DNA from: CAZSSM01 sp964609385
Lineage (GTDB): Bacteria > Planctomycetota > Planctomycetia > Isosphaerales > Isosphaeraceae
Reading direction: 5' to 3'
Assembly (NCBI GenBank): GCA_964609385.1
Contig: CAZSSM010000070.1
Coordinates: 1 to 35,689, forward strand
DNA: 35,689 bases
The stretch's first letter is position 1. The number at the start of each line of letters is the position of its first letter. The notes below the pieces were generated by a model. It was not told the DNA's origin and did not search any database. It saw only the letters and a list, made by a program, of their open reading frames with translations. Shown here one piece after another: positions 23,743-32,007 of this stretch. Position numbers and translations under genes: made by a program.

Positions 23743-24369
23743 ATGAATGAGAGTGATCGCCTGCTGGTCGACCAGGTGCGCCGTGGCGACGATCACGCCT
23801 GGGCCGAATTGATCGAACGTTATGAGGGACGGCTCCAGGCCTTCATCGATAGTCGGCTCCGCGACCGTTCGACCAGCGAGGACGTCGTTCAGGAAACCTT
23901 TGTCGGGTTCCTGGTCAGCCTCCCGCACTTCGATTCGAATCGCGATCTTGAAGCCTATCTGTTCACCATCGCCTCGCACAAAATGACCGACTATTTGCGC
24001 AAGCAGAGTCGACGGCCGGTCGACCAAATGGGCTCGGACGACTACGGCCGTCCGCTCGACGAGGTCGCCGGCTCAGCGCGACGGGCCTCCAGCATCGCGA
24101 GGAGTCGTGAGCAGGTCCTCGCCGAGGAGAACTTTCTGGCCGATTGCCTGGATCAGTTGATTCGCGAGTGGTTCGCCAAGGAAGATTACACGCGGATCAA
24201 ATGCATGGAGTTGCTGTTGGTCCATGGTGTGGCCAATAAAGAGGTGGCGCGTCGGCTCGAACTGACCGAACAGGCCGTGGCCAGCTACAAGTTCCAAGTC
24301 ATCAGCCGCCTCAAGGAACACGCCAAGCGGCAAGGGATGTCCGGGGTCCTTCGAGACAAGTCATCATGA
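23743..24369 (+). CDS. ECF-like RNA polymerase sigma factor
   Basis: A 208-aa sigma-70 family protein. Region 2 is seen from WAELIERYEGRLQAF through SEDVVQETFVGFLVSL and LEAYLFTIASHKMTDYLRK (core and -10 contacts). A longer than usual linker of about 60 residues follows. Region 4 is KEVARRLELTEQAVASYKFQVISRLKEH, a helix-turn-helix for the -35 element. The frame is open from GTG 23689 and ATG 23695; ATG 23743 is chosen because MNESDRLLVDQVRRGD is the usual beginning of this family and GAGAG lies upstream. The stop codon overlaps the ATG of the next gene (ATGA). It may drive genes controlled by an extracytoplasmic signal; the target promoters are unknown. Confidence 0.92.
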   Translation: MNESDRLLVDQVRRGDDHAWAELIERYEGRLQAFIDSRLRDRSTSEDVVQETFVGFLVSLPHFDSNRDLEAYLFTIASHKMTDYLRKQSRRPVDQMGSDDYGRPLDEVAGSARRASSIARSREQVLAEENFLADCLDQLIREWFAKEDYTRIKCMELLLVHGVANKEVARRLELTEQAVASYKFQVISRLKEHAKRQGMSGVLRDKSS

Positions 24370-24833
24370 CCGATCCGCACGACCAGACGATCGACGACGA
24401 TCGGCTCCGCGCCTACATCGCCGACACCCTCAGCCCCACCGAGACCGCGACGGTCGAACGGCGGCTCCGCGAGGATCCCGAGCTGGCCTCGCGGTTGGAA
24501 CACCTCCGCCATGCCCGCGAGTTGGATCCCCACGTCCACACTCTCGGCGCTGTCTGGCGTCGTCGTCGGCTCAGTTGTGTCTCTCGAGAGCAACTGGGCA
24601 GCCACCTCCTCGGTGTGCTCCCGGACGGACTATCCGAATATATCGAGTTCCATATTGGCGAACTCGAGTGCCCCTTCTGTACGGCCAACCTGACCGACCT
24701 CAAGGCCAAGATGGACTTGGAGCCAACCTTGGCCACTCCCCCCGAACGCAAAGCACGCTACTTCCATACCTCCCGCGCATATTTGCCCGGCCAAGGGACT
24801 CGGGGCCTGCCCGAACGCGAGAAAGGTCGCTGA
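24366..24833 (+). CDS. Putative zinc-binding partner (anti-sigma type) of the sigma factor
   Basis: A 155-aa protein whose ATG overlaps the sigma-factor stop (ATGA), the standard layout of a sigma/anti-sigma pair. The N-terminal 40 residues (DDRLRAYIADTLSPTETATVERRLREDPELASRLE) resemble the first helix bundle of zf-HC2 anti-sigma factors, but the metal motif comes late: EYIEFHIGELECPFCTANLTDL, with H, C and C spaced HxxxxxCxxC. This is longer than the normal HxxxCxxC. The middle has SCVSREQLGSHLLGVL, also seen in planctomycete relatives of this family as I remember them. No transmembrane helix is present, so it would work in the cytoplasm. An anti-sigma role is inferred from position and motif. 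Confidence 0.8.
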   Translation: MTDPHDQTIDDDRLRAYIADTLSPTETATVERRLREDPELASRLEHLRHARELDPHVHTLGAVWRRRRLSCVSREQLGSHLLGVLPDGLSEYIEFHIGELECPFCTANLTDLKAKMDLEPTLATPPERKARYFHTSRAYLPGQGTRGLPEREKGR

Positions 24834-24874
24834 AACGGACAGGGCATGTCATCGAAAGAATACGGGTCGCCGAA

Positions 24875-24899
24875 TCCGAACCGCTCTGAACGGTTCGGA
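24875..24899 (+). terminator. Hairpin after the sigma-factor pair
   Basis: TCCGAACCG (24875-24883) and CGGTTCGGA (24891-24899) form a perfect 9-bp stem with a 7-base loop, 42 bases after the stop. No T-run follows, so it may terminate less strongly than the one at 18524. Confidence 0.55.
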
Positions 24900-25051
24900 G
24901 AGCCTTAGCGCCTCAAGATTCATTAAGGCTTCATCGATTCTGCATTTGAGTCGCGTACGCTGCCAGCGCTGTGGGATTTCGACACGGGCCTCTCTGCTGT
25001 TGTGATCCACCAGTCCGCTTGGCGACCCCTCCCCCCTTTGGAGCGCACCCG

Positions 25052-26986
25052 ATGAGGTACTCGGCTCACCTGTTCTTGACCCTGTTGTTGGCCGTCTCGG
25101 CCCCCAAGGCCTTGGCCCATGATCCCCACGACAACGACGCGGATCACGACCACCAAGGTCCTGAGGTGACGATCCAGGTCGAGGACGGCAAGAACCCCTG
25201 GACTCACCTAAACTTCGTCAACGACCCGAACAACTTCCAGTTCTTGGTCGTCACCGACCGGACCGGCGGCCACCGCGCTGGGGTCTTCCCCGACGCCGTC
25301 CGCAAGATCAACTTGCTCCAGCCCGAGTTCGTCGTCAGCGTCGGCGACCTGATCGAGGGCTATACCGAAGATCCCGACCGGCTCGCCTCCGAGTGGGACG
25401 AGTTCATCGGCTTCGTCGAGCAGTTAGAAATGCCGTTCTTCTACGTCCCTGGCAATCACGACATCTCCAATGATGTCATGACCAAGGTCTGGAACGATCG
25501 GTTCGGCCGCAGCTACTACCACTTCGTCTACGGCGATTGCCTGTTCCTCTGCCTCAACAGCGAAGACCCGCCTTCGACCCAGATCAGCCAAGGTCAACGC
25601 GACTATATCAAGGCGACCCTGGACGAGCACACCGACGTCCGCTGGACCTTCGTCTTCCTCCACAAGCCGATGTGGACCAACCCGGAAGAGCAGCAGGCCC
25701 AGAACGGCTGGCAAGAGGTCGAGGCGATGCTGCAGGCCGACGAGCGCCCGCACACGGTCTTCGCCGGCCACTATCACAACTACATGAAGCACACCCGGGG
25801 CGAGGGCGAGCGCAAGTACAATTACTTCGTCCTGGCCACCACCGGTGGCGGCAGCCAGCTCCGAGGCCCCGAGTACGGTGAGTTCGATCACGTTGTCTGG
25901 ATCACGATGACCGAGCAGGGTCCCCGGATCGCCAACCTGATGCTCGAAGGGATCTTCGATGAGAACATTCGGACCACCGCGACGGCCGCCCTGTTGAGCC
26001 CGTTCAGCAACGGGACCGCCGTGGCGTTCGATCCGGTCGTCATTGAGGGTCGTGAGTTCACCAAAGCCACCACCACGCTGAACTTGACCAACCCGGCCGA
26101 CATCCCCCTGCAATTCACCGCCTCGTGGCAGGAAAACGATCGCCTGCAACTCGACGCCGAGAACGTTGACCTGACCATCCCGGGCAACGGCCGACGGACC
26201 ATCGAGGTTCCCGTCCGCGCCGCCGAACCGATCGACGTCGATACGCTGGGCCCGGTCCTACTCGATTGGACGGCCACCTACGAGCCGGCCGACTTCGACG
26301 AGCCGGTCACCATCGAAGGGACCAACCGGATCGTCATCGAGCGCCGTTACACCTCCGAGCCGACCGACCGCACCATCGTCCTGGACGGTGATCTGAGTGA
26401 TTGGGAAGGCATTGAGATCCTCGAATGCAATGAGCCGGCTCAGATCACCGGGCGCGGAACGGGCTCCTGGGGCGGCGTCGAGGACAGCCGGTTCCGATTC
26501 GGCACCACCTTCGACGAACAGAACCTGTATGTCGCCGTTGAGGTCTTCGACGACGGCTACTTCCATGACGCTAAGCTCGCCCCGTGGTCGCAGGACAGCA
26601 TCGTGCTCTACCTCGACGGCCGCTCCGACCCCGATCGCAGCGAAGGTCGCGGCGTCGACGACTTCGCCGAGTTCTTCTTCCTGGCCGTCGCGCCCGGTGA
26701 CGATGAGCAGGAGCCGGTCTTCTTCCGGACCGGGGATCTCCCCGAGGACGTCCGGATCATCGGTAAGCGGACCGAGACCGGACACATCGCCGAAATCGCG
26801 ATTCCGACGAAGTACCTCGACGAGCCTCAGGACGGTTCCTGGGAGGCCTTCCGACTCAACCTGATCGTCATCGACTACGACGGCGAGAACGACGGCGTCG
26901 GCCTCTACTGGCGACCCGATTGGCGAGGCTCGGCCAACATCCGTGGCTCGGGCACCTTCTATCGCGGTGAGCGCCTCGAAGACTGA
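25052..26986 (+). CDS. Secreted calcineurin-like metallophosphoesterase with C-terminal CBM9-like domain
   Basis: A 644-aa protein. Residues 1-22 (MRYSAHLFLTLLLAVSAPKALA) are a signal peptide; the mature protein opens with a His/Asp-rich stretch HDPHDNDADHDHQ that could bind metal. The phosphoesterase domain (about 52-320) has VVSVGDLIEG (G98 D99), YVPGNHD (134-137), H204 in FLHKPMW and AGHYHNY (239-242). The first metal site is TDRTGG instead of the usual DxH, a variant that I associate with a planctomycete-type group. After beta-sandwich segments, the last 190 residues begin IVLDGDLSDWEGIE and continue with LYVAVEVFDDGYFHD and DSIVLYLDGRSD, the pattern of carbohydrate-binding CBM9/DOMON-like domains. 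It may remove phosphate from a surface or environmental glycan or nucleotide; substrate unknown. The frame is open from 24971 but the signal peptide fixes the start. Confidence 0.9.
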   Translation: MRYSAHLFLTLLLAVSAPKALAHDPHDNDADHDHQGPEVTIQVEDGKNPWTHLNFVNDPNNFQFLVVTDRTGGHRAGVFPDAVRKINLLQPEFVVSVGDLIEGYTEDPDRLASEWDEFIGFVEQLEMPFFYVPGNHDISNDVMTKVWNDRFGRSYYHFVYGDCLFLCLNSEDPPSTQISQGQRDYIKATLDEHTDVRWTFVFLHKPMWTNPEEQQAQNGWQEVEAMLQADERPHTVFAGHYHNYMKHTRGEGERKYNYFVLATTGGGSQLRGPEYGEFDHVVWITMTEQGPRIANLMLEGIFDENIRTTATAALLSPFSNGTAVAFDPVVIEGREFTKATTTLNLTNPADIPLQFTASWQENDRLQLDAENVDLTIPGNGRRTIEVPVRAAEPIDVDTLGPVLLDWTATYEPADFDEPVTIEGTNRIVIERRYTSEPTDRTIVLDGDLSDWEGIEILECNEPAQITGRGTGSWGGVEDSRFRFGTTFDEQNLYVAVEVFDDGYFHDAKLAPWSQDSIVLYLDGRSDPDRSEGRGVDDFAEFFFLAVAPGDDEQEPVFFRTGDLPEDVRIIGKRTETGHIAEIAIPTKYLDEPQDGSWEAFRLNLIVIDYDGENDGVGLYWRPDWRGSANIRGSGTFYRGERLED

Positions 26987-27013
26987 ATTGTTCGACATCC
27001 GTGATTGATCGGT

Positions 27014-27039
27014 CCGGAAACACGAAGGGGTGTTTCTGG
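27014..27039. terminator. Bidirectional hairpin between convergent genes
   Basis: CCGGAAACAC (27014-27023) pairs with GTGTTTCTGG (27030-27039), 10 bp with one G-U pair and a 6-base loop GAAGGG. It lies between the phosphoesterase and aldo/keto reductase genes, which end toward each other, and could end transcription from both sides. Confidence 0.55.
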
Positions 27040-27059
27040 GCCATGTCCGTCGTCAACGA

Positions 27060-28031
27060 TCACTGCGACCAAGACGTGGGTTCCCGATCCCAACGATGCT
27101 CTTTGAGCTGCTCCAGGAGTCCCTGGGGAAGTCGGGGCATGTCGCTGACAGCGGTGTTGGCATGGACGTGGTGGGATTTGCGCATCCCGGGGATGATCGT
27201 CGAAACGCGCGGGTCGTTGAGGATCCAGAGCAGGGCCATCTGAGGCATCGTCAAGCCTTCAGGAACCAGGGGACGCAAAGCCTCCGCGCGATCGACCGAT
27301 GCACTCAAGTTCTCCGGCACGAAATAGGTGTTCCGCCAGTCGCCTTCAGGCCAGCTTGAGTCTTTGGTTAGGGTTCCGGTTAGGGTGCCCTCATCGAACG
27401 GGACCCGGGCGATGACACCGACGTCGTACTGCTCGCAGGCGGGGAACAGCTCGTCCTCAGGCGCTTGGTCGAAGACGTTGTAGATGACCTGGACGACGTC
27501 GATGAGGCCCGTCTCCAAGGTCTTGATCCCGTTCCAAGGCTCCCAGCGATTCAGGCTGAGACCGACGTGTCGGACCACACCTTCGTCCTTCAAGTCAGTG
27601 ATCGCCTGTTGCCAGCGCTCGTCCGCCGCCCAAGAGTCCTCCCAGACGTGGAACTGAATGAGGTCGATCGTCTCGGCCCCGAGGTTCTCACGGCTCTTGA
27701 GCGTATATTCGCGGATATGATCCGGAGGAAAGCACTCGTTAAGTGTAAACTCGCGTTGGGATGGCCAGATGAAGTTCTTCGGCGGGATCTTGGTCGCCCC
27801 GTAGATCCGGGTCTCGGGGTGCTCCCGAACCAATCGCGCCAGCAAACGCTCACTGTGGCCTGCGCCATAGCCCCAAGCGGTGTCGAAGAAGTTGCAGCCC
27901 AACTCGAGCGATAGGTTGAGTGAACCGAGCGACTCGCCGTCATCCGAGCCGGTCCAGCCCCCCATGCCCCACATTCCATAGCCGATCTCGCTGACCTCGT
28001 ATCCGGTCCGACCCAATCGCCGATATCGCAT
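27060..28031 (-). CDS. Aldo/keto reductase
   Basis: A 323-aa protein with the aldo/keto reductase barrel: LGRTGYEVSEIGYGMWGMGG at the start, catalytic D50 and Y55 in NFFDTAWGYGAGHSE, K81 in GATKIPP, H128 in LIQFHVW, and the cofactor-binding end DPRVSTIIPGMRKSHHVHAN. It reduces carbonyl compounds with NADPH, in the cytoplasm; the natural substrate is not evident. The second ATG (28031) is chosen because AAGGA lies 8 bases before it, while for the first ATG (28040) the same sequence is too close. The gene is convergent with the phosphoesterase gene and divergent from the DUF4336 gene. Confidence 0.93.
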   Translation of the reverse strand: MRYRRLGRTGYEVSEIGYGMWGMGGWTGSDDGESLGSLNLSLELGCNFFDTAWGYGAGHSERLLARLVREHPETRIYGATKIPPKNFIWPSQREFTLNECFPPDHIREYTLKSRENLGAETIDLIQFHVWEDSWAADERWQQAITDLKDEGVVRHVGLSLNRWEPWNGIKTLETGLIDVVQVIYNVFDQAPEDELFPACEQYDVGVIARVPFDEGTLTGTLTKDSSWPEGDWRNTYFVPENLSASVDRAEALRPLVPEGLTMPQMALLWILNDPRVSTIIPGMRKSHHVHANTAVSDMPRLPQGLLEQLKEHRWDREPTSWSQ

Positions 28032-28143
28032 GGCCGACATCCTTCACAATGCGAGCAGTGGGCACCGCCCCGTTGCGTCTCCTTGATCGTTGTCCCGATG
28101 ATACCACAGTCGCGCACTCTCCGAGATCTGTGGAGATCCCCCC

Positions 28144-28866
28144 ATGGCCTCGATCCTCCAACCGCTCGGTGACGGTCTCTGGACCGTCAGGCAACCGTTC
28201 CGCTTGCTCTCCATCCCGATCGGGATCCGGATGATGGTTGTCCAACGCCCAGGCGGCGGCCTCCTGCTTCACTCGCCGGTTCGACTCGATGAGCCCCTCC
28301 GCGACGCCTTGGCCGGACTCGGCCCGGTCGAGGTCTTGGTCGCGCCCAATTTGTACCATCACCTCTTCCTCCGCGATGCCAGCCTCCGATATCCCGAGGC
28401 GGCCGTCGTCGCCCCGCGTGGGCTCGATGCCAAGATGACAACCTCAGTCGATTACGAACCGATCGATGAAACCCAACGGCTCGAGCCGTTCAATGAAGTA
28501 CTCGACCGAGTCGACATCGAGGGGATCCCTCGGCTCAGAGAGTCGGCCTTTCTTCATCGACCCAGCCGGACCCTCATCCTCACCGACCTTCTCTTCAACC
28601 TCGGCCAGGTACCAGGCCCCTATAGTTGGTTGATCACAACCTTGTTCGGGATCAATGGACCTCATCGCGCCAGCCGGCTGGTCCGTTTCAGCCTGCTCAA
28701 CGATCGTGATGCGTTCACCGGTTCGATGGAGCGGATCCTCGCTCTGGAGTTCGATCGGATCAGCGTCGCGCACGGTGAGATCATCGACGGCAACGTCAAG
28801 GCGATCCTCAAGCAAGCCTACGCAAAGAGCTTGCGACCACTGGCCTCGACGTCCTCCGCGCCCTGA
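28144..28866 (+). CDS. DUF4336 (metallo-beta-lactamase-like) protein
   Basis: A 240-aa cytoplasmic protein. The opening LQPLGDGLWTVRQPFRLLSIPIGIRMMVVQ, then GGGLLLHSPVRLDEPLRDAL and VEVLVAPNLYHHLFLRDA, is the DUF4336 signature, a group distantly related to metallo-beta-lactamases that has the NxxHH segment in place of the normal HxHxDH. The part RPSRTLILTDLLFNLG includes the conserved acidic residue, and ISVAHGEIID the last histidine. Family function is unknown; hydrolase activity is inferred only. GGAG lies 8 bases before the ATG. Confidence 0.85.
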   Translation: MASILQPLGDGLWTVRQPFRLLSIPIGIRMMVVQRPGGGLLLHSPVRLDEPLRDALAGLGPVEVLVAPNLYHHLFLRDASLRYPEAAVVAPRGLDAKMTTSVDYEPIDETQRLEPFNEVLDRVDIEGIPRLRESAFLHRPSRTLILTDLLFNLGQVPGPYSWLITTLFGINGPHRASRLVRFSLLNDRDAFTGSMERILALEFDRISVAHGEIIDGNVKAILKQAYAKSLRPLASTSSAP

Positions 28867-29123
28867 ACCGATCGGCGAAACCGAACAATCCGTGACGCGA
28901 GCCAGTCATCCGATAAATGGATGTCCCCGACAAGGCCGGTCGCGGCAACTACTAGCGAGTCGCCTCAGCAGTCCCAGCGTGCGAGGACGGCCGGCGCTCG
29001 ATCGCATGGGACGGAGGCATCGAACGGGACCTAGGAGGTCCCGGACGATCGGGGTCCGCGCCCATCCAGCACTCCCGCCATGAACGCGACACAACCAAAT
29101 CTCAATGATTCAGGAGACGACGA

Positions 29124-29849
29124 ATGCGTAAGCGTATGCAACCTCGACAGAGCCCGGCTCTGGACGCGCTGGAACCGCGACGACTGCTGGTCGTGGACGT
29201 GTTCTTGGACGGCGACGTCGTCCGGATCGTTGGCGACGAGGCCGACAACACCGTCGAGGTGACCACCGTCGACGACCAGATTGTCGTGTCTTACAACGAC
29301 GAGGCCGGCGAGTCGCAGTCGGTCGGCTTCGATGCCGAGGACGTGGCCCGAATCACCTTCCGAGGCGGCGACGGCTCGGACAGCTTGAGCGTCGCGCCGG
29401 AGATGACGGTGCCCGTCCGAGCCTTGGGTAATCGCGGTCATGACACCCTGCTCGGCGGGTCGGGCGACGACACCCTGCTCGGCGGGTCGGGTGTCGATCA
29501 CGCCGAAGGCGGTGAAGGCGACGAAGTGCTCCGAGGCGGTCGCACCGCCGCCACCCTGCTCGGCGGGTCGGGCGCCGATCGAATCTTCGGTGAAGGCGGT
29601 CAGGACAAGTTGGACGGCGGCAGCGGCGATGACGTTATCCGCGGCGGTGGCGAGAACGACGAGATCGACGGCGGCGACGATGACGACCGGATCCGGGGCA
29701 ACTCCGGCGACGACACCCTGCTCGGGGGTTTCGGGGATGACTTGATCTTCGGTGGCTTCGGCGACGACCTCCTCTTCGGGCAGGAGGGCGACGATCGTCT
29801 CTTCGGCGGGCCTGGTGACGACCAGGACGATGAGGAAGAGGACGACTGA
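29124..29849 (+). CDS. RTX-type calcium-binding repeat protein with LEPR N-terminus
   Basis: A 241-aa protein with a start supported by CAGGAGACGACGA upstream. The N-terminus ALDALEPRRLLVVDV is the LEPR motif seen at the beginning of many exported planctomycete repeat proteins, where it seems to replace a normal signal peptide. From about residue 90 to 235 it consists of nonapeptide GGxGxDxLx repeats (LLGGSGDDT, IFGEGGQDKL, IRGGGENDEI, IFGGFGDDL, LFGQEGDDR), which form a calcium-bound parallel beta-roll. The end is strongly acidic (DDQDDEEEDD). It should be outside the cell and need calcium to fold. The protein lacks an enzyme domain; it may be structural or an adhesin. Base composition matches the neighbours. 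Confidence 0.9.
   Translation: MRKRMQPRQSPALDALEPRRLLVVDVFLDGDVVRIVGDEADNTVEVTTVDDQIVVSYNDEAGESQSVGFDAEDVARITFRGGDGSDSLSVAPEMTVPVRALGNRGHDTLLGGSGDDTLLGGSGVDHAEGGEGDEVLRGGRTAATLLGGSGADRIFGEGGQDKLDGGSGDDVIRGGGENDEIDGGDDDDRIRGNSGDDTLLGGFGDDLIFGGFGDDLLFGQEGDDRLFGGPGDDQDDEEEDD
29442..29820 (+). repeat. 27-bp repeats coding for RTX nonapeptides
   Basis: Two adjacent 27-bp units beginning GACACCCTGCTCGGCGGGTC (29442 and 29469) are nearly identical, with a similar copy near 29550; later units are more diverged but keep the nonapeptide period. This points to recent duplication at the left end of the roll. Confidence 0.8.
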
Positions 29850-29962
29850 TCGGCTCGGATCGCGGAATTCAACCTCGTCGACGTTGTGATTCCTGGTGGT
29901 GTCCCTGGCCTACCGTCGCGCATGATGGGAACCCATCCCCCGGGTTGGGATTGAAGTCGGCT

Positions 29963-29992
29963 CACCGAGGTGGCCCAACTCCCTCCTCGGTG
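29963..29992 (+). terminator. Hairpin downstream of the RTX gene
   Basis: CACCGAGG (29963-29970) and CCTCGGTG (29985-29992) form a perfect 8-bp stem with a 14-base loop, 113 bases after the stop codon. The following sequence to 30119 is AT-rich. It may also protect the end of the convergent efflux gene's transcript. Confidence 0.45.
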
Positions 29993-30119
29993 GACAGTGA
30001 GGGAATCAATTCCGGATCTGTTAGGATACCACCACTATTTCATGCTCAGGCGAGCCTCAAAACTATACGAGCTTTTGCGGTACCACATTTTTAAATATAT
30101 CAATTTGAACACTACGCGT

Positions 30120-31763
30120 TTAGGGCAGGAGGCGACGACCGACGGCGGCGTTGAGTTGGACCTGAGCGCGTCGGTGTCGGACCAGGGCGTCGAGATAGCG
30201 TCGAAGGATGCGATTGGCCTCGTCGACCGAGGCTAGGTAGATCAGGGCATCGACTTCACCGGCACGGAGCAGGGTCTGCGTATCGCGACGGACCTGCTGG
30301 ATCCGAGGGAGGACACGTTGTTCGAGTTGGACCACCGCGGACTCGGCCAGTCGGTTCTCGCGAGACGCCTGGCGAACGTCGCGTGCAACTCGTCGTTCGC
30401 GGTCCCGTAACTCGATCTGAGTCTGGGCCACGTTCAGTTCGGCACGTCGGATATTGCCCTGATTCCGGTTGAAGATCGGGAGCGGGACGCTCACGCCGAT
30501 CAGCCACGAGGTCGCGTTCCGCGAACCACCGAACGGGCTGAGATCTTGAAACAAATACGGTTGATAGATCAAAAATACATCGTCGTACACTTCGGACCTC
30601 GCCAAATCGATTCGTTTGAGTGCTCGGGTCAGTCCAAGTCGAAACGCGTGGAGGTCGGGGCGTTCTCGGAGGGCGATGGCGATCAGTTCAGCCTCGTCAG
30701 GAACGGTCAATCCGATTTGACGCAGCGAGCCCTGGGCCATCATGCTGGGTGCGGTAGCTATTGGGAATTCGGCGTCTATGGTCGGGGTAACCTGTGGAGA
30801 ACCGGGGAGGTTGAGTAGGCCGATCAATTCATCAGCAGCCTGACACTGAACCGCCCGAGCGTCGTTTAGGGCCAATCGTGCCAGCTCGCGCTGAACCTCG
30901 ATGCGTGCGACGTCGACTTGAGTGCGGACGCCGGTCTCGAACAGCCGACGTGTTGTGTTCAGCGCCTCTTCTAGCCCGGCCTGACCGGCTTCCAACAACT
31001 GGATCCCCGCCTGGGCAGCCAGCATATCGAGGAAGACCAGGCTGAGGTCGGCAATCGCGACCCGGACGGCGTCGCGATATCGTTGCACAAGGACATATTG
31101 TGTTGCCGAGGCGACAGCGACCCGATTCTTTCGCTTTCCCGAGAGATCCAGCGGCATCGTGATACTGAGGTCGTACTGCGTAGGGCCACCGGGCCGTTCC
31201 TCGGAGAAGGAGCCGTACGGAATGAACTGGGTGTCAAACAAGAGGATCGGGTTCGCCCACAGGCCCGCCGTGACGATGTCGGCCTCCGCTTGAGGCAGTT
31301 CTAGCGATTGAGCACGAAGTTCCAAGTTGGCTTCGAGCAGACGCGCGATCGCCTCGTCGAGCGTCCAAGTCGTCGGGGGCGTTTGGTCACCGTCCCCCTG
31401 ATCGAGACTCGACAAACCTCCTCCATTCTCCAGATCAAGCTCGAGATTCCCATAAAGCGGCAGTTCTGTCGGAACACGGAGGCGGCTCTGGGGCTCTTGG
31501 GTCGATCGCTCGACCGGTTCGTTCGCCCGCGAACCCGGCACGATCAGAGGGACGCTTCCTCGAACTCCCGAGAGCACGCGGCCCGACCGCCCCGACTCCC
31601 GATCGATCGGATCGCTTCCCCCAGGAATCGGGTCCAGGAGGTTGTCCGACCGCCGCCCCGGCTGTCCGTACCCGACGCTCGGACCAACCGCGATCAAGGC
31701 TAGGCAAGCCACGATGAGCCAGGCTCCCCACCGCGTTCTCGAACGTCTGCTCGCTCCGAACAC
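30120..31763 (-). CDS. TolC-family outer-membrane efflux protein (CzcC-like)
   Basis: A 547-aa protein with a signal peptide (TRWGAWLIVACLALIAVGPSVGYG, about residues 11-34) and then a polar, Pro-rich stretch of about 100 residues before the fold. The TolC/OEP repeats follow: WTLDEAIARLLEANLELRAQSLELPQAEADIVTAGLWANP and, in the second half, ELIAIALRERPDLHAFRLGLTRALKRIDLARSE, with long coiled-coil helices and the GVSVPLPIFNRNQGNIRRAELNVAQ segment usual in heavy-metal efflux members. The protein would form the outer-membrane channel for the adaptor and RND pump encoded divergently from 32008. The start is GTG with AGG just upstream. It is separated from the adaptor gene by a 244-base divergent region. 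Confidence 0.92.
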   Translation of the reverse strand: MFGASRRSRTRWGAWLIVACLALIAVGPSVGYGQPGRRSDNLLDPIPGGSDPIDRESGRSGRVLSGVRGSVPLIVPGSRANEPVERSTQEPQSRLRVPTELPLYGNLELDLENGGGLSSLDQGDGDQTPPTTWTLDEAIARLLEANLELRAQSLELPQAEADIVTAGLWANPILLFDTQFIPYGSFSEERPGGPTQYDLSITMPLDLSGKRKNRVAVASATQYVLVQRYRDAVRVAIADLSLVFLDMLAAQAGIQLLEAGQAGLEEALNTTRRLFETGVRTQVDVARIEVQRELARLALNDARAVQCQAADELIGLLNLPGSPQVTPTIDAEFPIATAPSMMAQGSLRQIGLTVPDEAELIAIALRERPDLHAFRLGLTRALKRIDLARSEVYDDVFLIYQPYLFQDLSPFGGSRNATSWLIGVSVPLPIFNRNQGNIRRAELNVAQTQIELRDRERRVARDVRQASRENRLAESAVVQLEQRVLPRIQQVRRDTQTLLRAGEVDALIYLASVDEANRILRRYLDALVRHRRAQVQLNAAVGRRLLP

Positions 31764-32007
31764 GGAACCTGCCCCCTCGCACCCACGCGATCCTCCTAAG
31801 CCAACCCATCCACATGGAAGGGATTATCGGACGGGATTAACGAACCAGTCGATTGAAAATGGGGCCCTCCTTGTGGTTGCGATCTTCGGCGTTCACACTG
31901 AAGTTTGTGAGTGGTTGAACTGAGTCTGAGAATTCGCCCCTCGCTATCGGAAGTCCGAGTCGTGTTCCGGGTACGCAGACACCCTTTGAAATGGCAGGAA
32001 CCGATCA
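31764..32007. promoter_or_regulatory. Divergent control region of the efflux genes
   Basis: This 244-base stretch must carry promoters for the channel gene (minus) and the adaptor gene (plus). It contains AT-richer parts around 31840-31930 (for example TTGAAAATGG and TTGAACTGAG), but no certain -35/-10 pair or metal-regulator operator was identified. No regulator gene lies in the window. Confidence 0.4.

Noticed and set aside
25424..26149. 241-codon minus-strand frame inside the phosphoesterase gene
   Set aside because: Antisense shadow of a clear enzyme domain.
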